The position numbers and the translations under genes were made by a program. Positions 6,326 through 9,649 of a DNA stretch of 9,649 nucleotides are shown here, one piece after another (positions within the stretch are counted from its first letter, which is position 1; each line of letters opens with the position of its first letter). Source of the DNA: Deltaproteobacteria bacterium (GTDB taxonomy: Bacteria > Desulfobacterota > Desulfobacteria > Desulfobacterales > BuS5); contig JAGGWL010000304.1 of NCBI GenBank assembly GCA_021157555.1, positions 1 to 9,649 of the forward strand, given 5' to 3'. The notes under the pieces were generated by a model. The model did not search any database. It was not told the origin of the DNA and saw only the letters and a list, made by a program, of their open reading frames with translations.

Positions 6326-7279
6326 ATGAGTGATAATACTACAGAAAAGAAAATGCACTGCAAAGCAGAGATATACGATGCTTCAATATATAGAAAACAG
6401 CTACCGTCAATTACTGAAACCATTATAGCAACCTGTGAAGATAAAGCCTGCTATACCTACATTGACTATGACCCTATTCCTTCAAGCAACTCTGTTATTG
6501 AGATTATAAACAAATTCAGGGAAATTCTTTTCCCGGGATATTTTAACAGGGGAAAACTTGACCCTTCAAATCTGAAGTATAGAATCGGGCAATCTGTTTC
6601 AGTACTTTTTGATATTCTTGCTGAACAGATCACAAACAGTATCAGGCGTGACTGTTTAAGATATGATAAAGATTGTTCCGACTGTAATGAAAGGGGGCAG
6701 AGTATCAGCCTTGAGATTTTCAAAGCGACACCGGCTTTGCGAAGAATTCTTGCAACAGATGTTCAAGCAGCATATGAAGGTGATCCAGCTGCAAAAAGCC
6801 ATGATGAAATCATATTTAGTTATCCGGGGATTTTTGCCATTACGGTTTACAGGATTGCCCATATGCTTTTTAAATATGATGTTCCTCTGTTCCCGAGAAT
6901 TATGACCGAACATGCTCACAGCATCACCGGAATTGATATTCACCCGGGGGCGGATATAGGAGAAAGATTTGTCATAGACCACGGCACCGGCGTTGTTATC
7001 GGTGAAACTGCTACAATAGGAACAAATGTGCGCATCTATCAGGGCGTAACCCTTGGAGCGCATTCGCTTCCAGCAGATGCAGGAAACAGGTATCGAGGGA
7101 GAAAACGCCATCCGACCATAGAAGACGATGTTATCATTTATTCAGGAGCGACCATTCTTGGAGGTTCAACCACTATAGGAGCCAGGTCTGTCATCGGAGG
7201 GAATGTCTGGATTACAAAATCGGTCCCCAAGGATACAAAAGTGATTATAGAGGAACCGAAGCTGATATTTAAATCCTGA
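6326..7279 (+). CDS. cysE: Serine O-acetyltransferase
   Basis: Makes O-acetylserine from serine and acetyl-CoA, the committed step of cysteine synthesis. The 317-residue protein has an α-helical N-terminal domain, a middle segment (ALRRILATDVQAAYEGDPAAKSHDEI) shared by this longer SAT type, and a C-terminal left-handed β-helix of hexapeptide repeats from about residue 200. Catalytic residues are visible: D204 in GIDIHPG and H219 in IDHGTGVVIGET. RHPTIEDDVIIYSGATILGG follows, as in known SATs. A short Cys pair (DCSDC) lies before the middle segment. The start is supported by AGGAG (6311-6315). It lacks the long CysK-binding tail of E. coli CysE, ending EEPKLIFKS, so complex formation with cysteine synthase is uncertain. 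A strong terminator overlaps its 3' end, and the expected partner gene downstream is broken. Confidence 0.94.
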   Translation: MSDNTTEKKMHCKAEIYDASIYRKQLPSITETIIATCEDKACYTYIDYDPIPSSNSVIEIINKFREILFPGYFNRGKLDPSNLKYRIGQSVSVLFDILAEQITNSIRRDCLRYDKDCSDCNERGQSISLEIFKATPALRRILATDVQAAYEGDPAAKSHDEIIFSYPGIFAITVYRIAHMLFKYDVPLFPRIMTEHAHSITGIDIHPGADIGERFVIDHGTGVVIGETATIGTNVRIYQGVTLGAHSLPADAGNRYRGRKRHPTIEDDVIIYSGATILGGSTTIGARSVIGGNVWITKSVPKDTKVIIEEPKLIFKS

Positions 7280-7293
7280 ATATCAGCTTTTTT
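7261..7293 (+). terminator. Rho-independent terminator of cysE
   Basis: GCTGATATT (7261-7269) pairs perfectly with AATATCAGC (7279-7287) around a nine-base loop and is followed by six T (7288-7293). The left arm lies within the last codons of the serine acetyltransferase gene. Confidence 0.9.
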
Positions 7294-7376
7294 CGATTAT
7301 TACCAATTGAAAGTGTCGCGGGAATTCAGCACGTTATTAACATATCATCGCAGGATTTTAATAAAGGTGGACGCTT

Positions 7377-7547
7377 ATGAAAATCTTTTCAAATCTCGCA
7401 GGCACCATCGGCTCAACACCACTGGTGCAGCTCAATAAGGAAGAAAAAGGTTTTAGAAATAATATCCTTCTCAAGCTGGAATACTTTAATCCTCTGGGGT
7501 ATGATACTCCCCAAAAACTGGGCAGTTGTTTAAGGTGTAACAGGTGA
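7377..7547 (+). pseudogene. cysK: Cysteine synthase, N-terminal remnant
   Basis: Residues 1-41 read as the start of an O-acetylserine sulfhydrylase: IFSNLAGTIGSTPLVQLN and ILLKLEYFNPLG. Homology stops at codon 41 (GGG at 7497-7499), immediately before where SVKDR, with the lysine that holds PLP, should follow. Fifteen unrelated codons then lead to TGA at 7545. A normal enzyme is ~300 residues, so this fragment cannot bind PLP and is inactive. AAGGTGG (7364-7370), about six bases before the ATG, suggests it was once well translated. It is placed 97 bp after the serine acetyltransferase stop, the usual cysE-cysK pairing. The rest of the gene is not elsewhere in this window. The break abuts a mobile-element scrap. 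Cysteine synthesis would need another copy in the genome. Confidence 0.85.
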
Positions 7548-7591
7548 CCTTGATAAAGTTTCTTAAATTGATTTACTTCTGTTGAATTCAT
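7526..7591 (-). pseudogene. 5' scrap of a tyrosine-recombinase/integrase-like gene
   Basis: On the minus strand the first 22 codons from an ATG at 7591-7589 read MNSTEVNQFKKLYQGHL and then LHLKQ. This resembles the N-terminus of site-specific integrases that accompany some IS91-type elements (F-x2-LYQ-x-HL-x2-LK), as I remember them. After about 7526 the similarity ends and the frame runs antisense through the cysK remnant. The two broken genes therefore meet head-on around 7500-7525. The match is short and from memory, so this is tentative; a chance ORF is possible. Confidence 0.35.
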
Positions 7592-7666
7592 GGTATATAC
7601 TTCTTTTTAAAAAATGCCCGAAATTGGACAGATATAGGAGTTATAGACTATTTTTGTTTTTTTCCA

Positions 7667-7757
7667 GCCGCATAGCGATTTTGTCCAACAAAATACTCAA
7701 CCAGACCGCGAGAACATTGGCGGCGCTATGCGGCAAGATCTTTGGTGCGGTCTGGTT
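7667..7757. repeat. Interlocking inverted repeats (possible attC-like site)
   Basis: Pair A: GCCGCATAGCG (7667-7677) with its exact complement at 7724-7734. Pair B: AACCAGACCGC (7699-7709) with its exact complement at 7747-7757. The order A-B-A'-B' means the two 11-bp stems exclude each other or form a pseudoknot. A third hairpin, ATTTTGT (7678-7684) with ACAAAAT (7688-7694), sits inside A. Pair B is flanked by GTCCAAC (7683-7689, a perfect RYYYAAC) and GTTATGC (7767-7773, one mismatch to GTTRRRY), with nine-base spacers on each side, so B could be an integron attC. No protein gene covers this stretch. Confidence 0.6.
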
Positions 7758-7835
7758 AGCATAGGCGTTATGCCAATCCTATGACTCGGTCGAATGCCGT
7801 GAAAATTAACAAATTGAGAATTTAAATGCGTTGAA

Positions 7836-8285
7836 ATGAATTCAAAGACAAAAATTGGAATAGTTATCTGCGATCGCTATCGCCGCTGTGCGGGCGGGAA
7901 GTGTTTCCGAGCAATGAGAAACAAGGAAGGGGCTTTCAGCATATACACTGACATCGAAGTTGAGTTGGTTGGTTTTACAACGTGCGATGGTTGTCCTGGG
8001 GGCAACATAGAATATGCGGGTGAAGAGATGGTGAAGAATGGCGCAGAGGTTATTCATTTAGCTACTGGCCTGGTGGTTGGTTATCCCCCCTGCCCCTATA
8101 TTGATACATTCAAAGCCTTTCTTGAAAAACGTTATGAGATCAAGGTCGTTGTAGGCACGCACCCTATACCGAAAAAGTATCTTGATATGCATACTCATCT
8201 TGGGACATGGGAGAACTCAGCATGGAAGCCACTTGTCGCGCCGACCATGAGTGATGAAGTGACCCGTGCAAATTACGATATTTGA
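7836..8285 (+). CDS. CGGC-domain protein (cysteine-rich, probable metal binding)
   Basis: 149 residues matching the CGGC-domain family (PF08821). Conserved cysteines are C12, C18 and C23 (CDRYRRCAGGKC), C50 and C53 (TTCDGCPGG) and C86 (YPPCPY), plus H109 (GTHPIP). The pattern suggests a metal or iron-sulfur site, but the function of the family is unknown to me. It is found mostly in anaerobes and archaea. The name-giving CGGC motif is CDGC here, within normal variation. The start at 7836 gives the usual N-terminus (KIGIVICDRY), but no good Shine-Dalgarno sequence is visible before it. It is preceded by the hairpin-rich stretch and followed after 75 bp by the SixA-like gene. Its base composition is richer in G+C than the R-M genes at the left. 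Confidence 0.85.
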   Translation: MNSKTKIGIVICDRYRRCAGGKCFRAMRNKEGAFSIYTDIEVELVGFTTCDGCPGGNIEYAGEEMVKNGAEVIHLATGLVVGYPPCPYIDTFKAFLEKRYEIKVVVGTHPIPKKYLDMHTHLGTWENSAWKPLVAPTMSDEVTRANYDI

Positions 8286-8360
8286 CACTGACATTTTCTC
8301 AACAGTTTAAACATTTAACGAAGTGTAAACTTTGCTTTTTGGTGATGGAGGGATCGTATC

Positions 8361-8822
8361 ATGGCGCTTTTTCTTGTTCAACACGGTAAGAGTTTGCCCA
8401 GGGACAAAGACCCCCAACAGGGTCTTTCCGAAGAAGGGATTGCTGAAACTAAGCGTATCGCCCAGGTTGCCAAAGGACACAAAGTTCATGTGGATGGCAT
8501 AAGTCACAGTGGCAAAACCAGGGCCCGGCAAACCGCTGATATTTTCGAGGCGGTACTAAAGCCGTCAGGCGGGATTCATGAGCACAGCGGACTGAATCCT
8601 CTGGACGATGTAGCCACTTTTGCCCATACCATCGATCCCACAGAAGACATTATGTTGGTGGGACATCTGCCGTTCATGGAGCGGCTGACCGCCTATCTGA
8701 TTACGGGATCCATCGAAAAGCCGGTATTTAAATTCCAGAACAGCGGCATCGTATGCATGGACAAAGGTCCGCACACTCGGTCATGGGTGATCAAATGGAC
8801 ACTTATGCCCAATATCGGATAA
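8361..8822 (+). CDS. sixA: SixA-like phosphohistidine phosphatase (histidine phosphatase superfamily)
   Basis: 153 residues, the normal SixA size. SixA removes phosphate from histidine of HPt domains or of the PTS protein NPr; which partner applies here is unknown. The catalytic nucleophile is H8 in LVQHGKS, R54 lies in the KTRARQTAD segment and the second histidine is H102 in LVGHLP. The superfamily's RHG triad is QHG here (Q7 for Arg). I recall QHG in other SixA-like proteins, so this is probably a natural subgroup variant rather than damage. GGAGGG (8347-8352), about eight bases before the ATG, fixes the start. No signal peptide is present, so the protein is cytoplasmic. A terminator overlaps its stop codon, so it appears to be the end of its own transcription unit. 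Confidence 0.88.
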   Translation: MALFLVQHGKSLPRDKDPQQGLSEEGIAETKRIAQVAKGHKVHVDGISHSGKTRARQTADIFEAVLKPSGGIHEHSGLNPLDDVATFAHTIDPTEDIMLVGHLPFMERLTAYLITGSIEKPVFKFQNSGIVCMDKGPHTRSWVIKWTLMPNIG

Positions 8823-8839
8823 AGCCGATATTGTTTTTG
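8811..8839 (+). terminator. Rho-independent terminator of the SixA-like gene
   Basis: AATATCGG (8811-8818) pairs perfectly with CCGATATT (8825-8832) around a six-base loop that contains the stop codon start, followed by GTTTTTG. Confidence 0.8.
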
Positions 8840-8865
8840 TATTTTGTTCTATATTCTTTTATAAT
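8837..8865 (+). promoter_or_regulatory. Sigma-70-type promoter for the thiamine-binding protein gene
   Basis: TTGTAT (8837-8842) and a perfect TATAAT (8860-8865) are spaced by 17 bases, directly after the upstream terminator. Transcription would start near 8872, leaving a leader of about 64 bases. The -35 box matches four of six consensus bases. No TPP riboswitch motif was found in the leader. Confidence 0.55.
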
Positions 8866-8935
8866 AACAAAGAGATAAGGAACGGGCAAATATTTATTTC
8901 TGAAAGCAGCCAACATTCATAAATGAGAGGATCAT

Positions 8936-9229
8936 ATGAGCACACTTATTGATTTTTCCATCTTTCCGTTGGACAAGGGCGAAAGTGTGAGTCCCTATGT
9001 GGCCAGGGTTGTGAGGATTATCAGACACAGCGAACTCCAATATAAGATCGGCCCTATGGGCACGACCATAGAAGGTGAGTGGGAGGAGCTTATGGACGTG
9101 GTTACCCGCTGCTTCAAAGAACTGAAAAAAGACTGCGGCAGGATATATGTGTCCGTTAAATTCGATTACAGGAAGCACAGTTCCAACCGCATCATCAGTA
9201 AGGTGAAATCCGTGGGCGGGGCAGTATAA
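8936..9229 (+). CDS. MTH1187-family thiamine-binding protein
   Basis: 97 residues, the usual length of the MTH1187/YqgV group (thiamine-binding protein family PF01910). Recognisable features are the opening LIDFSIFPLDKGESVSPYVARVV, the central YKIGPMGTTIEGEW and the late strand IYVSVKFDYR. Members form small ferredoxin-fold-like oligomers; some relatives bind thiamine or hydroxymethylpyrimidine-type ligands, but the role in the cell is not settled. The start is supported by GAGAGGA (8925-8931), about four to five bases before the ATG. It stands alone: a good promoter upstream, a terminator of the previous gene before it, and repeats after it. No neighbour in the window belongs to thiamine metabolism. 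Confidence 0.88.
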   Translation: MSTLIDFSIFPLDKGESVSPYVARVVRIIRHSELQYKIGPMGTTIEGEWEELMDVVTRCFKELKKDCGRIYVSVKFDYRKHSSNRIISKVKSVGGAV

Positions 9230-9319
9230 TCATAGAACTGGCATTGAGCAGTTGCATTTTTAAAAAAAAGGAATATTCTTTACCTTGTTTTGATCAGCGA
9301 TGAAATTGATCTCATATTA

Positions 9320-9402
9320 TCCCGAAGGGATTAGGTCGTATAGCCGGTGGTTTTAACCACCGGTAAAATATATTCAAGGCAATTAGTCCTGAAGGGACGA
9401 CG
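9320..9402. repeat. REP-like palindrome cluster
   Basis: Three short palindromes in a row: TCCCGAAGGGA (9320-9330), CCGGTGGTTTTAACCACCGG (9344-9363, nine-base arms, two-base loop) and the GTCCTGAAGGGAC element (9386-9398). The first and third are variants of one motif. Extragenic palindromes of this form commonly accompany RAYT-type transposases, and one is decayed immediately downstream. Confidence 0.65.
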
Positions 9403-9435
9403 TTAAAAAATTAACAAACACATTAATAATTTATA

Positions 9436-9649
9436 GGAAGCATATTAACCAATCTAATTTATCACGTGGTATTCAGCACGAAAGCACAGGAACCAATGAT
9501 TATCCAAGAAATCAGGAATGAGCTTTATCGGTGGTATATGAGTGGTATTGTCAAAGACAATTTATCCGGATTCTTAAACGCCATCAGGTTGAAGATAACG
9601 AATACCTTTGGACTTGAAGGAAATACGCCGTCCCTTCAGGACTTGAAAA
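9436..9649 (+). pseudogene. Decayed REP-associated / IS200-like (Y1) transposase, 5' part
   Basis: The frame open from 9430 reads LIYHVVFSTKAQEPMI and then QEIRNELYRWYMSGIVKD. This resembles the N-terminus of Y1-family (PF01797) REP-associated tyrosine transposases, which use HUH chemistry on single-stranded palindromes. No ATG precedes the conserved part; GGA at 9436-9438 sits where a start would be expected, and the first ATG (9496) would delete the first strand. After about 9555 the similarity fades and the expected HUH motif (DHVH or similar) does not appear before the window ends; instead the frame runs into an inverted copy of the REP-like repeat. I read it as a broken remnant, though the end of the window limits the view. 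Confidence 0.5.
9629..9643 (-). repeat. Inverted copy of the REP-like motif
   Basis: These 15 bases are the exact reverse complement of 9385-9399 (AGTCCTGAAGGGACG), so the transposase remnant lies between oppositely oriented copies. A nine-base direct repeat GGACTTGAA occurs at 9610-9618 and 9639-9647. Confidence 0.7.

Noticed and set aside
6656..7111. Minus-strand ORF of 151 codons
   Set aside because: It lies entirely antisense to the well-supported serine acetyltransferase gene and shows no family pattern.
7358..7591. The whole 77-codon minus-strand ORF as a real protein
   Set aside because: Only the first ~22 codons look like a protein family; the rest is antisense to the cysteine synthase remnant.
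7582..7764. Short + strand ORF of 60 codons
   Set aside because: It runs through the inverted repeats, has no ribosome binding site and no recognisable protein pattern.
8301..8340. Terminator after the CGGC gene
   Set aside because: The AGTTTA/TAAACT stem is only six AT-rich pairs with bulges and the T-run is interrupted; too weak to list.
8866..8935. TPP riboswitch ahead of the thiamine-binding protein gene
   Set aside because: The ~64-base leader is too short and lacks the conserved CTGAGA and ACCTGA-type segments.
8894..9178. Minus-strand ORF opposite the thiamine-binding gene
   Set aside because: Covered by the better-supported + strand gene with its own promoter and RBS.
9236..9258. 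Terminator after the thiamine-binding protein gene
   Set aside because: A five-base stem (AACTG/CAGTT) with an eight-base loop before a short T-run is near what chance gives in AT-rich DNA.

Overview
The window looks like an accessory (defence and mobile) region of an AT-rich bacterial chromosome that runs into ordinary metabolic genes. A desulfobacterial host (Desulfobacterota) is my best guess: serine acetyltransferase, CGGC-domain, SixA-like and MTH1187-type proteins of this kind are familiar there. This is inference from remembered family distribution; nothing in the window proves it.

Positions 1-4976 are the distal part of a type I restriction-modification operon on the + strand: the 3' part of hsdS (second target-recognition domain plus conserved helix), a GxxExxY protein with a PD-(D/E)XK nuclease-like motif, hsdR, and a YgjP/DUF45 zinc metallopeptidase. 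hsdM must lie upstream, outside the window. The same ~26-30 bp DNA unit occurs in the HsdS linker, at the start of the GxxExxY gene and at the start of hsdR. In the last two copies it supplies the ribosome binding site and an ATGA stop/start overlap. HsdS specifies the target, HsdR translocates and cleaves, and the two accessory genes look co-transcribed with them.

Positions 4977-5617 hold a small SpoIIAA/STAS-like gene bracketed by imperfect hairpins that resemble integron attC sites. A third stem-loop follows. This could be a single integron-type cassette, but no integrase is visible.

Positions 5618-7293 carry a SAM-dependent methyltransferase and a serine O-acetyltransferase with a clear rho-independent terminator. 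The gene that normally follows, cysteine synthase, is broken: only its first 41 codons survive (7377-7499), cut just before the segment with the PLP lysine. Fused to it is a 5' scrap, on the minus strand, that resembles a tyrosine recombinase, then a stretch with interlocking inverted repeats (7667-7757). Mobile-element activity has clearly rearranged this spot.

Positions 7836-9229 hold three small intact genes: a CGGC-domain protein, a SixA-like phosphohistidine phosphatase with its own terminator, and an MTH1187-family thiamine-binding protein behind a good sigma-70-type promoter. The right end (9320-9649) contains REP-like palindromes flanking a decayed REP-associated (IS200/Y1-type) transposase.
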